64,000 nt of DNA from Quillaja saponaria (Eukaryota > Streptophyta > Magnoliopsida > Fabales > Quillajaceae): positions 18,147,994 through 18,211,993 of the forward strand of contig CM055614.1 in the NCBI GenBank assembly GCA_029379385.1, in the 5' to 3' direction. Shown here piece after piece: positions 1 to 14,696 of the stretch. Position 1 is the first letter of the stretch. Every line of letters starts with the position of its first letter. The notes beneath the pieces were generated by a model. It was not told the DNA's origin. It saw only the letters and a list, made by a program, of their open reading frames with translations, and ran no database searches. The position numbers and the translations under genes are program-made.

Positions 1-1931
1 AAACAACAGAATCCTTTAGATTCTCCATGAAAGAGTATAGCCCCCCAGTGATTACAAAGGGATGTTTGTGGTAGTACATAAGATTCAAAGTGAGGTTCCT
101 ATGAATCTAAATACTTGTGTTTTCTTCTTCTTATACTTATAATGACATATACCATAGTACAATATTATATATACCTTTCTTTAGTCTAGATTAAACAAAA
201 AGGAAAAATATGCATTATGTGGGAGATTTTCCACAAAAAACAATATTTATTTCGTGTAACTCATTATTTGAATCAATAGTCATCAAGAATAATTGTTCTG
301 TTGGAAGGCCACTAATATATTCGTTTGAAGGATTATGTGGACCAACAATATTAATCATTCTAGTACGTCTTCTATGTCCACCTAAATGCATAAATATATA
401 TATATATATATATATGTATACAATAAGCATACTGGAATTGGATTTTAGTGATCGAAAAATAGTATTTATGGTACCTGATCTTGAAATATTTGAATGATGT
501 TCCATTGTAAATTCACCTCTATACAATTCCTCTTTAATCACATCATTGTGAGTATTCATATTCATTCTAATTCTAGTTATCTACAATTACATAAACAAAT
601 CTTAATTATATTAGAATTATACATACATACATATATATATACATATATATATACATATATATATATACATATATGGAATGATAATTGATTTAGTTAATGA
701 ATATAAACTAGAATATTGTAGTTAATTAACCATCAGAAAAATGAAAGGTATGAATCATAAAATTAAATAATATAATTGAGTAATATAAAAACTAACTTTA
801 TTTTAAGTATATAGAATTTGTCTTTGCAATTCAATATAAGAAATTTAGACAGAGAAATTTTGTATTTGTTGGTTTGGTGATTTGGTGATTGGTTATAGAC
901 ATACATGGGCACACATATATGTATATATATAGTGTGGGTGTGTAAGTGATTAATATTATTATCATAGGTTATAAAGTAATGTGTGAGTGTGTAAGTAATT
1001 AATATCACTATCATAAATAATAAAGTCATAAAGTAATATGTGAAATGTGGGTGCAATTGTCTTCTTTCCGATTTAATGTATATATGCATACTTTGGAAGA
1101 CATGTGTGCTATGTTTCTTTTGATAGTACTTTTTAAATCTGATCAACTTGTTTTATCCAAATTATAAAAATTTTGGTAGACTTTCATATTCCAAATATGG
1201 ATGCCTCATGCATTTCAAAATTAATATATATATATATTAATATTATTACCTAAATATATATATATTTTTTAATATCATGTGCTACTAACAATATGTATGA
1301 AATAATTTATTTTTCATTATCCTTTATTGAACATTATGATAATATTATATATAGGCTTTTTATTAAATATTTCAGATGCATGAATAGGTTTCATATGAGA
1401 TAGTTAAAATAATTATAAGCAATAATGACCATTTAATTACAAACTAGATTATATTAAATTCAACTTGAATAATTTACTACACTAAATACAATGATCATCA
1501 TAAAATACAAACAAACACTAACTGTAATGATAACACCTTATAAAAGATGATAATGACATTATATTACATGTTATTCCTTAATATATAATAAAAGAAAATA
1601 TTCAACATATAAATTTTTCACGACATAATTTGTGTCACATGCACATTAATAACAGTTTATCCACTGAATTAGTATATTCGTTTTTCATGCTACAATCGAG
1701 AGAACATGGATTGTTCATCTGGGAAAAGGAATGTTTTCGGTATATAGTTTCATTATTGCAGCAAGCATTTTTAGGACATTTCTACTCGATTAGAGGAAAT
1801 ATCTCCGGCTAATGAGAGCACAATACAACCTTCTTTACATATTTTCTCTATAAAAATGGTGTATAAACTCTCCATATAAGTGACAAACTACGCACATAAG
1901 AACAATTCTATTTTTATATGTTGCAATTTTC
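1..1931. other. AT-rich intergenic DNA with TA microsatellites
   Basis: No gene is recognised here. The stretch is very AT-rich, with (TA)n runs near 391-413 and 623-672 and scattered smaller ones. Open frames exist on both strands, the longest about 116 codons on the minus strand at 215-565. They run through the TA repeats, encode low-complexity Ile/Tyr stretches, and resemble no family I know. Confidence 0.6.
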
Positions 1932-2074
1932 TGTTGTAACCCTCATAACTCGATAACGAAAAATCAAGTTTTTCACACCATATGTAAAGTTACATAATAG
2001 AATAAACAAATTAATTAAATAATAGTATAGTTAAATATGGTATAATTCGATATCTTAGTGTAACCTTAATATAC

Positions 2075-2075
<1 letters not shown>

Positions 2076-2129
<54 letters not shown>
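2076..2129. repeat. (TA)n microsatellite in solo LTR A
   Basis: An almost uninterrupted AT dinucleotide run of about 54 bp. A second run follows at 2203-2245. The other three copies of this LTR family have a (TA)n run in a comparable 5' position, so the tract is probably an ancestral feature of the LTR. Confidence 0.9.
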
Positions 2130-2132
<3 letters not shown>

Positions 2133-2200
2133 GTACTTGTTGTCATAAAGTAAATAATATTATGACCAAATAAATCCAAGTGAATAAATAATTAATGTAT

Positions 2201-2202
<2 letters not shown>

Positions 2203-2245
<43 letters not shown>
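2203..2245. repeat. Second (TA)n microsatellite in solo LTR A
   Basis: A pure AT dinucleotide run of about 43 bp, separated from the first tract by about 75 bp of AT-rich sequence. Confidence 0.9.
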
Positions 2246-2248
<3 letters not shown>

Positions 2249-5200
2249 TAAGATTTAATCTCCACCACAAGTAAATTAAATAAAGAGTAAATTAAATAAA
2301 GAATACAATTTACATGTGTATATATATGTATATAACTAAGAATAAATTGAAACCACACATTCAATATATATATAACAAGAATGAATATACACCACATCTA
2401 TATTGTGCTTAGATTTTGACATGTGATATTATTCTATCAATTTTTTTTCTTTTCTATTTCTTTCTCTCTTTGACCGATCCTTTGGAGACTCCAGCCTTCC
2501 ACTGCCTTTGCTTGTCTCTATTTCTTTTGCCCTCCCTTGTTTTGTTTTCCTTCATTCCTTCAAGAAACTTCTAGTTCCTTCTCATTTCTTAAAGCTGCCA
2601 AAGTCTGCACTTGAGGTTGATTCCTCTTCAATTTGTGTATGAAGGTTCTTCCTCTTAGATAACCATACCTCCTCCTCTTGACAACTACAGTCATTTCACG
2701 TTAACCTTTTCTTTGTTGGTGTTTCAGCCTTGTTTGCCGTGTGAGAGTACCTGTAGCCTAATGTAAATTCCTCCTAGCAGCCAAGGTATTTCATTCTCCT
2801 TGTTTGCCTCAAGTTTACAACTTCAGACTGAGACCATCTTGTTTAGTTGTCCCTCTCTTGCAGCAACTCCTTCAAATGGCTACAACACACCAAGTCAGCC
2901 AACCTTGTTTGGTGAGCTCCTCATCATTTCAAATTTCATTCAATTACATGTTTTCTTGTAACTGGTACCTTTTCTTTCTTGCTTTATTGAGAATTAGATA
3001 TGTGGGTTGTGTGGGTTGTGAAGGAAAGTTTAGAATTAGAGCTTAAAAGTGATGAGAAATTGGTTATGATAATATTGAATTGTAGAGAATGATTTAAAGT
3101 AACCAATTTACTTTGAATGTAATATTTGGAATATGAACAATGTTAACTTGAAGAACTTGTATTGATTTTCTTGGGGTATATAGATATATGTACACTTACT
3201 CATAAACTAGAATAAAGCATGCCCTTAAAATGTTTGTAAGAATGCCTAAATGAAAACTTTATGAGTAAAACTTAGTTATTCAATTCTTAGGAGGTTAAGT
3301 ATTAATTAAGTTTGAATAAAAAGTTCATAACAAGAGCAAAGGGTTGGTTAATGTGTTGAGCTAAGGAATTAATGGAAGTGAGCAATGGTATGAACAAAGG
3401 AGAGTTAAGTGGTTTTGAAGGATGCAGGGGGCAGATTTCATGGGTAACAAAAATTGGGTATTTCGAGTGTCTTCGGGACAGAATTAAATTAAGAGTTAAT
3501 AAGATAAAATGTAGCTTATAGTCTTGAAATGTTGTCTACAAAATTTCATAGCTTGGTTCCAAGTATGTTGTTAGTTAGAGCTATTAAACTGCGACTAAGT
3601 TATGCAGGATTTTAGTGAACCTGTTTTAGTATAACTGATTTTGGAAGGTTTTAAAGGTTGAATTAGAAATAGAGTTATGAATATATAATGTTCCCAATAT
3701 CTTGATAAGAAAAAATGGAAAGTTTCGTAATTTAATTCCCTAGTATGAATTTTTTTTTCATAAGTCTTAGAGTCTAATAATGACAACTAGGAAATTGTGC
3801 AGTGCCTTGTTTTTGGTTCATGTAAGAAATTGAGTGGGTTCAATGCTGATTTTAGGAAAATTTTATAAATAATAAAGATTTATATAATTTTCTATTAATA
3901 AACCCAACAAACATAATTTGATTTCCTTTTTCCTAGAGAAAGTTATATTCAATTAACTAAGGTAAGGTCAAAGCTGTCAATATCCTGCGTTTTGTAGAAT
4001 TTTATGCAACTTCAAACAATAAACTATATTGATATACAAATTTAAAAATTATAAATGATATACCATTATAAAGCTATATGTGTCTAGTATATAATAAATT
4101 TTTTGAAACTGGATTTGGAATATTCTAGATGAAGATATCCCTGTTAAAGTGAACATTGGTCCAAACCCTAAGTTTGGACAATTTCAACATGTTTAGCTCA
4201 CTTGTGTTTTCTTAACTTTTCTAATAGTTTCTTTCTACTCTATGCATTATCATGACATCTAAAATTTCATTTTATTATCAATCTTACCACATAAAGTTAA
4301 ACTACTTGCCATATAATAGCTTAATAGAAAACTTTCATTAAAAAACCTGTATAAGTTGACATATAAGCTTAGTAATTAAAAAGGTTATAACAATAACATT
4401 TAGAAACCAAGTATTATTTGGAAACATGAATTTTAGTTCTGAATCCTAACATGGACCTGATGAGATGCCCAAACGAAAGTGTAAGTGACAAATGGAATCA
4501 ATTAAAGGTGAGTCGTTAATTGTTGCTAGGGCTAGATTATTATGTGTAATTGTATGTGTATTTAAATAAATGTGCAAGTACAATGTTTTAGTGAGTTAAT
4601 TGAATCATGCTTATTTGAAATTGTTTGTGGTTGATATAGGCCAACAAAATGAGATTTTTCTGATCAATGATTTTTATTCCGAAATTTAAAATCCAAGTGC
4701 ACATAGGGTATTCTGATTTAAAATCACGAGAAATTCTGATTCTGATAATTTTTTTTTTTTAAAGTGAGTGCTCAGCCCCAATAGGATAGATTATGTACAG
4801 CAATTAATTTGTTGTGAAGGCACGTAAATACTCGACAGGGGGTGATACTGTTATGCGGGGTTAAGTTACTCGTTGGCCTTTTGGTTGCTTTGTGTGCTGT
4901 GATGACTCTGATTTATTTGTGATTATATGAATTATATAAGTTGTAAATTTGTGACGATTACAAATGTGTACATGTATTTCTAATTAAATCACAATGTTAT
5001 TTTATATATATTTGTATTGAGTGATGCTAGTACCTTGTGGGTACAATTTTCCACTCACAGAATCCGTAGGACTCATCCTTCTCATGGATAATTTTTTTTT
5101 TAGGAGTCCAATATATAGTGTCGCCGAGTTTGTGACTTGCCAACATAGTACGGAAAGGTATTTTCCAGGATCTCAGACTTGAAGTTAAGAATGAAAGTTG

Positions 5201-5511
5201 CAGTCATACTAGAATGGTGGAATGTTTAATTTTGTATGATGTAATATACTAGATATTTTTCCTCATGTCGTTGTGTGAAATTAAAAACACATATGTTGTA
5301 TTTTAAGGCATGTTATATAAATTTTTAGTAAGTTGCTATTTGTTTCAGAAAACAAACTTTTACAATGAACTTCTATTTTATAAAAGTTACTTTTATTCTT
5401 TAGTTGGGTTAAGAGTCATGGTTGTTACATTGTTTTGAAGTTAGGGTTACGGAGGTTCGGTTATCCAATTCTCTGGCCAGTCATGCCTCTGTGAAGGGTG
5501 TGACACTTTTC

Positions 5512-8500
5512 CATTAATAGCATTCCATAAGTATATCGTGTAATAAGAACAGGTTTTTTGCATGATATCCTATACAACCATTTAAGGGCAACTGCTCTAG
5601 AAAGAATTGTAAATTCGTAGCTCTGTTAACCAAAATATATGTGAATTGAACAATTCAATAATTATTATTATCATCATAATAAAAATTTCACAAATTCTAA
5701 TGAATAAACTAACCAAAGCTCCTGTGAGTTGGGCGTTGCTATTTCTTGTACAAGCGTATTTTGTAATTAATCGAAAGCAATACGCAAGTGAAGAAAATGA
5801 TATCAATTTAGGTCTTTCCATAACAAATAGTCAAAGTATTTGTTTCGTTGAGCTTAAGCGATATAATTCCTTATACCTACATGAAAAAATTATTAATTTT
5901 TAGTAACATCATAAAGACAAACACATTTATTATCTAATGCATAATAATTAAAATCAAAATTGAAATATATATATATATATATATATATTATTTATCTATT
6001 TTAATAATATAAAGAAACAAATAATATAAATATATTGATTATAAAATTACACAGAGCACAAATTGATAAAATCATGATTATTATCCCTATATGCTTCAAC
6101 AATAATAAAGATTATGTTGATCAGCAACTCGTCTGGTAAATGTAAGAAAGATTATTTTTGAGGTTTTGCCTTTTTTCTTATTGAGATCCTACATGAAAAG
6201 AAATATTAAAATACAAAGCAAAATTAGTAAATAATATGATAAATTTTATTTGAAATACTAAATATTATGAAGATAGGTGTTTCAGAAGATAAGAATATTT
6301 TGTACATAAAATTAAGAAATTTGTAATTACATTGGTACGGCTAACTAGGGAAACTTACTAAGGTTGATACAAGTTTTTTTGTAATTTTTTGTTACTAAAA
6401 CAAAAGTTGTATTGGTAATAGTAACCAGCTGTATGTGAACTGAATTGAGAAACACATATTTATAGACAATAAAGAGTGAGTTGACAACAATGAAAGCCTA
6501 TTGAATGAATATAATTTACCATTTATATGAAATAATTGAGTATCTAAACAAGAATAATTTATAACTCTTATATCTCTTCTTATGTAAACAAGAATAATTT
6601 TTATTAATATTACATCATGACTCATATGAAATAAAAATAATATAAGATGCATATTTTTCAATTTAAAAGTTTCAATAAGTTGGCTTTACCTTTATTTGTG
6701 GAAAATAAGAGTTAAAAAAAAAAAAAAAAAAAAAAAAAGGAGAAAAGAGGAAGATATCATGGAAATTTTCAAGATTTAGATGAATAATGACTTAATTATA
6801 TGATTATAATATTTTTTTTTTAAGTGGAAGAAAAAAAATTAATATTATTAGAAGTCAAAAAAATAAGTAACAAACAACTACTAAGTTTTATATATTTACA
6901 AACAAACAAATATTATCAATATAATAAATACTTTATTATTAAGAAATTTTTTTTCAAATGACACATGTTCACTTTAAGATATTTAATATTTTTAATATAA
7001 ATATCATATCACATGTATTTTTTAATATTTAAATATAAGATAAAAAGTTAATTATTATTATTATTATAATATAATATTAAAGTTCAATAAAAGTAATTAA
7101 ACTTACTTGACCTAATTGTTTAAATTGCATCAGTAATTTATTTGTCAGTCATACTCATTACATTATGGCTAACCATTAATGATTTAACTATCATGTTTAG
7201 AAGGCATATATATACAATCTGTTAGTCATTATTTATTTTCTTTTTATTTGATTTTATTAGAAATAGACTAATTATGAAACTTATATTTTGTATATAATTA
7301 TGTGATAGGACTGATAAGGGAACCTCTATAACACCTCACTTGTAAAAGCAACTGCTGAAAGTTCATATTGCTTATTTTAAAGAAATGACGAAATCAAGTC
7401 ATGTGCAATGTCTCCAAAATGCTCAAACAGTAGTCACATGTAATATGTACAGTCTAATGGAATGAAGGGAGGGAAAAAAAGGTGATGTGATAATTAATTT
7501 AGACCATTTCACCCTCACATTGTCACCCTCACCATCACACTACATGCACTTGCAAACAATAAACACAACTCATAAGATAAATATTTTTTCTTGTTTTTGC
7601 TTTTGAATATTATCTATGTCTCACGATACTCTTCTTATACTTTTGATAGGCATGAATTTTTGGCAGATCCACTATCATGATAATATATTAAAATTTATGC
7701 AAATATATCATAAAAAAAATTTAATTCCTAAACAAAATTATTTGTTTCAATAATATAGATATTGACAGCCATTTTTTTCTTCTGATTTGTGTAATCAATA
7801 TGAACTATATTGACATGATACCAAACAGAAAATGTGATACAAATAATTTTAAATTTTAAATTCAAAAAATTAAAATTTATAGGATATCTTTTGAATTGCG
7901 AGTATTACATAGTAAATTAATAATTTATTAAAATTAATACTACGAAAAAAAAATGTCTACATCCAAATAAAATAGAAATGGATTGTTCATATTCAGTGAC
8001 AGTAGGTAAGCCTTTTCTTCATTCCCAATTTACATGGCCGACTAAATAATTATTCTTCAAAAGTTGGAGAAAAAGACATTTACCACCCAAAAAGCTATTT
8101 AACCTTATAATGATGGTGGAAGCTTAGAATAATGCATGTATTACTATAAATATATAATAAATTTTTTATGAAATTAATATAATATAATTTTTAAATTAAT
8201 TTTTTAACTTAATAATTTGCATGCTATAATGTTTGGGGAACATGTGGCAAGATATTACTTGTTGAATTTACTTTTTTTAAAATTAATTAATTAGTTGTTA
8301 ACGAATATAATATTAATTGCATCAATTACCATAAAGAATAAATCATAAAGTATAAAGAGTGCTCAATTACTATGACTTTGCCAATACGTCTACATGCTCC
8401 TTAGTACTAGGAACTTGATTTATTGATTCCCAATGAGATTCGAACCACAAACAACTTGTATTCTTAGAAAATATGATAATTTAAATAGATAAATAACAGG

Positions 8501-8883
8501 GCACAAAGTTGATTATTTTAAGCATTTAATATCAGGTACAAAAAAAAAAACATTTAATATTATTTATTTTAAGATAAACAATTGATAGGCATAATACATA
8601 TTAAGAATATACACATCGTTATATACATAGAGAGAGAGATCACCTTTTTTTATTTTTTAGTGCATCACTTATAAAATTAAATAAATAAATTGTCACTAAA
8701 ACGAATATATTTATTTACGTACAATAAAGATTTTATAAAGTAAACATTTGGTAATGTGAAGCTAAATTTTACACTCATTTATTTTATTTTAGCTATTGTA
8801 AGAATATGATAAAAATTACTTAATAAATTTAAATCATAAATAAATTTTTTATCTATTAAGTATGATATACCGTTAATTATCAA
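5512..8883. other. AT-rich intergenic DNA between solo LTRs A and B
   Basis: Nothing recognisable is coded here. Visible features are a (TA)n run near 5966-5990 and a 25-base A homopolymer at 6714-6738, which could be the tail of an old retroposon. I could not identify a body upstream of it. Short open frames such as 5597-5821 and 6395-6661 on the minus strand match no family I know. Confidence 0.6.
6714..6738. repeat. Poly(A) homopolymer tract
   Basis: A run of 25 A residues followed by GGAGAAAAGAGG. It could mark the 3' end of a degraded LINE or SINE, or be a simple homopolymer expansion. No flanking duplication was found. Confidence 0.7.
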
Positions 8884-11800
8884 TATCACACCCCTCATGG
8901 AGGCATGACTACCTGGAGGATTGGATAACCCAATCTCTATAACCCTAACTTGAAAACGAAGTAACAAACATAACTCTTGACCTGACTAAAGGATAAAAGT
9001 AACTTTTATAAAAAAGAAGTTCACTGTAAAAGTTTATTTTTTTTTTCCTTTTTGAAACAATTAATAATTTTTTGAAAATTTTGGCAGAGGTTTCCTCAAT
9101 ATGGTACATGTCTCAAAATACAAACATATATGTTTTTGATTTCACACAACAAAAACATAAAGACAAAAACGAGCTCCGCTCCATCTACATCATAAACACC
9201 ACAAATAATTAGGCTCTTACATGACACAAAATTAGACATCTCACAGTTCTAGTGTGATTGCAAACTTTCATCCTTGACTTCAAGTCTAAAATTCTGGAAA
9301 ATACTTTGTCATACTATGTCGGCAGGTCACTAGCTCGGTGACGACATATATAGAATTCTTCTTACTAAAAAAATTTCACTAGAGTGGGGTAAGTCTTACA
9401 AACTCCGTGAGTAAAAAATCGTACCCAAAGAGTACTAGCATGACTCAACACAAGTATATACTATATATAGTCAATTAGCATCACGTGACAATGTGCATGT
9501 CTTAATTCAAAATATATGTACATATTTGTAATCGTCCTAAATTTACTACGTATATGATTCATAAGATCGCAAATTAATTAGAGCAATCATAGCATATAAA
9601 GTAAACAAAGGACTAACGAGTAACTCAGCCCCACACAATAGTATCATCCCCCACCTGGTATTTATGTGCTAGCACAATAAATTAATCTCCATACATAATA
9701 TATCCCATCGGAGCTGAGCACTCAAACTTTTAAAAAAATTTATCAGAATCAAAATATCTCAAAATTTCAAATCAACATATTCTATGTGCACTTCGATCTC
9801 AGTTTAGGAAATAAACATCATTTCTTAGAAATTTTTAATTTGTTAGCCCTTATCAACCACAAATAATTCAAACAAGCATAATTCAAATACTCACTTAAAT
9901 ATTGCATTTGCACATTTATTTAAATACACATACAATTACACCTAATAATCTAGCCCCCAAAGGTAACAATTAACCACTCACCGGTTTATAAATCCTGTTC
10001 GTCACTTCTTCTTGCGCTCACGTATGTCATCAGGCCATAGGATGGTCCAAAACTGAAATTCATAATTCCAAATAATACTCAGTTTATAAACGTTATTGTT
10101 ATAATCTTTTAATTACTAAGCTTATATATATCAACTTATATAGGTTTCTTCATAAAAGTTATCTATTAAGCCATTATATACCAAGTAGTATGAATTGTAC
10201 TTTAGGTAGTAAGGTTGATAATTAAAAGACATTTTAGATGTTTTGATAATGCATGGGGTAGAAAGAAACTATTAGAAAAGATAGAAAAGCACTAGTGAGT
10301 TAAAGGTGTTTAAACTGTCATAATATGGGATTTGTACTAGTGTTCACTCCAATAGTCATATCTTTCCCTAGAAAATTCCAAATCCAGTTTTGTAAAATTT
10401 ATTAAATACTAGACATATGTAGCTTTACAATGGTTTATCATTTGAAATTTTAAGATTTGTATATCAATACAGCTTATTCTTTGAAGTTGCATCAACTTCT
10501 GTAAAAAGCATGATTTTGACAACTCTAACCTTACCTTAGTTAATTGATAAAAGGAAATCCAATTCCGTTTGTTGGATTTATTAATACACAAGTATATATT
10601 TCTAGATAGGTATCATATGCATTATTTGGAGGTGAATATTAGTATAGTTAATTATTTAAAATTTACTTTTTCTGGACATTTCACAACCCCTTAGATATAT
10701 ATTTATTTTTACTTAAATACTTAATCAAATTTAATAAAGCCAAATTGAAACATTAAATTTATGAAGTTATCTAACTTTCTTATTTAGAAACTTTTCCTAA
10801 AACCAGCATAAAACTCACTTGATTCTTCACATAACCAAAAATAGAGCACTTGAAAATTTCCTAGTTGCCAACCTTTGATTCCAATGCTTATAGAATTCTC
10901 ATACTTGGGAACTAAGTTACAAAAACTCTCCAGTATAGCGTTTCAAGAAGTTAGGATCAACTTTCATTCAGAGGTCCTTAGCTAATTCCAACCGTAACCC
11001 CCGACGAAGACCCTCTGACTGACTTAAGCTCACTAAAAATCCTACATGGACCTAGCTGCAGTCCAGGAGATCTATCGACAAATATACTTGAAACCAAGCT
11101 ACAAAATTTTGTAGACATCATTTCAAGATCCTAAGCTACACTTTCTCTTTTTAACTCTTAATTTAATTCATCCCCAAAGACCCCCAAAATACCATATTTC
11201 TCTAACCTATAAAATCTAACCCTGCTTCTCTTTCATTAATCACTTAACCACCTAAATTGAAATATACCAAGTTTTACTCATTACATTACAACTTAATTTC
11301 TCTTAGACATTTTGTCAAATTTCTTAAGGGCATGCTATACTTCCATTCATATTTATACATACATATATATCTATACTCATCCCAAAAAATTAACACAATT
11401 CCTATCAACTTTCATACTCATTATATTTCACTCACTAATCTTAAAACTAATTTATTTTTCTAACATCAATCCTACTTAATCCAAATTTTCCTCCTTTCTT
11501 ACATCCTTATTTAACACTCTTGAATTTCAACCTACGCTTTTAACTTACTAAAAACTTACACTCTTAAATACTTACTAAATAAAAAGGATACTAATTTCAA
11601 TGAAATCAATTAATCTAGTTGAAGAAAGAGTTCAAGTCAATAATATGGCAATATGAAGTGGTGGCTGGCAGACTTAAAATTTATCTGCTACCCTGAAACT
11701 TAAAGAATTACTCCCTCATAACACCTTAAGGACCGGACAAAATGCAAGGCATGAGGAAAACAAAATGCCTACCCAAAGTGGAAGCATGCCATGGCTATGA

Positions 11801-12835
11801 AAAGGGTTGGTGTAGCCGGTTTTAGCATGGAAAGAAGCCAAGGACTTTGTTTGTCCAAAACAGAACTACTGCCTCCCTACTTCCCCTATCATGGCTAGAC
11901 CACTAGGTACCAAAATTATGTTCACTCAATCAATCAATCACAAGGGTTGTAAAGGACAAGGTTGAAGGCACACATAGCAGCTACTCAAGACCTTATAACT
12001 GCTGCTCCCAGACTTCCTAAGCTTGGTTCCCATATAGGATCCAGTTTAAGTTATATTAAGTCCTTTTCTTTTCTTATAATTCATCAACAATAAAATCAGT
12101 TGAACAAGAGAAACACACACAGAGCAAGGCAGGGGAAAAAATTGAATTCAAGGACAAGGGAGGAGGCTGAACCTCATGGTCAGCTAAGGCTACAAATAAC
12201 AGAAGCAAAAAGGAGTCTTACACTCCAAAATAGAGCTGCGATTCTCCTCTTTATAGCAACTGAACTTTCCAAAGCTGGCTACCACTCCATAATTTCCAAC
12301 ACAACTCACACCAAACCAAAGATAAAGGAAGGAGATGAACTAACAAGGAAGGAGGGAAAGAAAAGCTCTTGGCTATCAAAGACAAAATGGAGAATTCTCT
12401 AGAACAATTTATGCCAAAAGAAAGCAGAATTCCTTTTTTTTTTCTAGAATAACCGAAGCAGGGGAGGAAAACAAAGGAGGCGGTGGAAGAAAAAAATAAT
12501 AATTGGGGAATTGGCCAAAATAGAAGGAAAAGGAGAAAAGAAATTAAAATAAAAAAAAGTCAAAGTCAAAGTCACAAAAAATAAAAAATAAAAAAATGGG
12601 TGGTATATGTTTATTCCTTAATTTGTGTGTGTATATATATATATATATATATTTACTCTAATTCACCTTATTTATTAATTTACTCCCTTCTATACTTATG
12701 TTATTTACTACCATTTCTCACGTACACGTCGATACTTATTTATTTTTATTTTTTTATAATTAAAAATTTTACGTTACCTAAATCTTGACATAATTACATC
12801 AAATTTTCCTAACATTGCAATACTGAGTTATAACA
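8884..12835 (-). mobile_element. Solo LTR, copy B (minus), TSD ATCAA
   Basis: The right end TTATAACA (to 12835) is the reverse complement of the TGTTATAA start seen in copy C. The left end TATCACACCCC is the reverse complement of the GGGTGTGA end block, with the terminal base pair changed. The insertion is flanked by an exact 5-bp duplication, ATCAA, at 8879-8883 and 12836-12840. Length is 3952 bp. The conserved GGAGGCATGACT block is at about 8899, and the block matching GGGGCAGATTTCATGGG of copies A and C lies in the 11.1-11.3 kb part. The (TA)n tract is at about 12632-12652. No internal retrotransposon domain or PBS is present. Confidence 0.88.
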
Positions 12836-13264
12836 ATCAAGATATCAAAAAATAAATTTCAGAAGCGAGCAAGTGACGTTCATCCCATTAGAAACAAAAG
12901 TATCTACAGGTTCTTACCAAAATCTAAAGGAAAATATTAATACATACCAACAACCAGATAAAACTAACAACAACATAAAGCTAATTTAGAAAATTTAATG
13001 AATGAAAATTGCAATTTCAGAAAGAATGATAACTATAAAACCCATTATTGATATAAGTCCTTCACCAAAAATACAACACATAATCCCAAAAATGAGAGCC
13101 AAAGAACAAAAAAACTAAGCAACTGTCATCATTTTGACGCTTTCTACAAAAAATAAATAAATAACAATGATCAAATAAAAACAATACAATATATTACATT
13201 AATGTTTTTGTCATGTAAAAAAAAATGAAAATATAAAATTGTAAATAAGTCAATATTTTTAGTC

Positions 13265-14260
13265 ATAAATGTAAAAATTACTGTAACAATAAAGATAAAT
13301 AATTGGTTAATTTATAAGATATTAACTAATTATTCGTCAAATAATCTGTTAATTTATAATATATTAACTAATTATTCATCAAATCTTAATATTTTCTTAT
13401 ATTTGAAATGGTAAAAATTGAAACATGAAAAAAAAACAGCAAATAAAATACAAATAAATTACAAATTCCAACTTTAAAAATATGAATGAAACATTAGATA
13501 TAGATTTTAAGGCGATAATCTGATTAATCGATTAGAAAAAAACTATTCATAAACTCCTTAGTTTTTTTAGATCTGCTATTGTAAATTTCAGAATGAACTA
13601 ATTATTCATAAAATTTTAATTTTTTCTTAGATCTGAAATCGAAAAAATTTGAAATATGAAAAAAAATAAAAATAGTAAGATAACAGACAAAAGAATTAGA
13701 AAATCAAACTCTAAAAATATTATTGAAATATTATCTCTAAATTTTATGTTGACCATAATAAATTAAAATTACTATAAAACTAATGATAAATAATCAATTA
13801 ATTTATAACATATTACTAATTATTCATCAAATCTAAATATTTTCTTACATATGAGATGACAAAAGATGAAACATGAAAAAAAATAAAAAAATTATAGATA
13901 AATTACAAATTCGAACTTTAAAAATATGAATGAAACATTAGATATAGATTTTATGGTAGTAATCTGATTAATTATTTTCAAAAAAAATATTTATAAACTC
14001 TTTAGTTCTTCTCAGATTTGCTCGTAAACTTTGAAATGAACTAAATATTCATAAAATCTTAATTTTTTCTTAGATCTGAAATTGAAAAAATTTAAAATAT
14101 GAAAAAAAATAGTAAGATAACAAACAAACAAATTAGAAAATCAAAGTTCAAAAATATTGTTGAAATATTATCTCTAAATTCTATAATGATCATAATAAAT
14201 TGACAATAAATAAATAACTAATCATAAAATCTTAAAATTTTCTTAGATCTACAATCGTAG
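13265..14260. repeat. Tandem repeat array, ~220-230 bp units
   Basis: The block (A)TTATTCAT(C/A)AAAT-TTAA-TTTTCTTA recurs at about 13371, 13601, 13819, 14045 and 14219. Each copy is followed by a GAAA-rich segment and an ATGAAAAAAA segment. Spacings are about 230, 218, 226 and 174 bp. Alternate units resemble each other more: units 1 and 3 share AACATTAGATATAGATTTTA, and units 2 and 4 share CTTAGATCTGAAAT. This suggests a two-unit higher-order period of about 448 bp. It is a local duplication array rather than a proven satellite. Confidence 0.75.
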
Positions 14261-14696
14261 ATATCCAAACATGAAACAAATAGCAAGATAAAATATTGAT
14301 AAACTTGCAAAATCCAACTTTAAAATACTAATGCATTTTCTATGATAAAAATTAATTTTATCAAAAAAAAAATAGTTGGTAAGTCTTCGATAAAGGATGT
14401 TTTGTACAGATAAAATAATTCAAATCATTTAACTAAAATTTACCTTGAACTCGAAAATCAAACAACGATTCTAATAACCAGTCGTTGGTACACAAGCAAT
14501 AGAAAAAAATAAATTAGAACATGGAGATAATACAGTAAGTAAGAGAGAACTCGGGAGAAAAATTGGAAAAGAATAAAGTGGTAGTAAAAAAGGGGTTGGT
14601 GAGGGAGAAGACATAAGAAGAAAAATCGGAGAAAGATAAAATGATAGTAAAAAACAAAAAGAGCTTGGGTTGTAAATATAAAAATTAGGATTTTGC

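Larger units (their letters stand above)
1932..5506 (+). mobile_element. Solo LTR, copy A of a ~3.6-4.0 kb LTR family
   Basis: The element begins TGTTGTAACC at 1932 and ends in GGGTGTGACA at about 5505, the TG...CA form of an LTR. It is colinear with copies B, C and D. Shared blocks include the start motif (CGATAACG), a (TA)n tract, the GGGGGCAGATTTCATGGG block near 3427, and the end block GGCCAGTCATGCCTCTGTGA near 5475. The left flank is TTTTC (1927-1931). The same five bases occur at 5507-5511, one base past the expected end, so the target-site duplication is probable but offset by one C. No primer-binding site follows and no retroviral domain is visible, so it is called a solo LTR. The lineage is not identified; Ty3/Gypsy is inferred from LTR size. 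Confidence 0.8.

Noticed and set aside
215..565. A 116-codon minus-strand frame
   Set aside because: It runs through a (TA)n tract coding YIYIYIY, has no recognisable motif and no supporting splice pattern.
1630..1812. A 60-codon frame with ordinary amino-acid composition
   Set aside because: It is short, matches no known family, and lies in intergenic DNA next to a solo LTR.
1932..5506. Long repeats A-D considered as DNA transposons or Helitrons
   Set aside because: TG...CA ends, 5-bp target duplications and lack of long terminal inverted repeats or a transposase fit solo LTRs better.
12100..12402. A 100-codon frame inside solo LTR B
   Set aside because: Antisense to the LTR and absent from the other copies.
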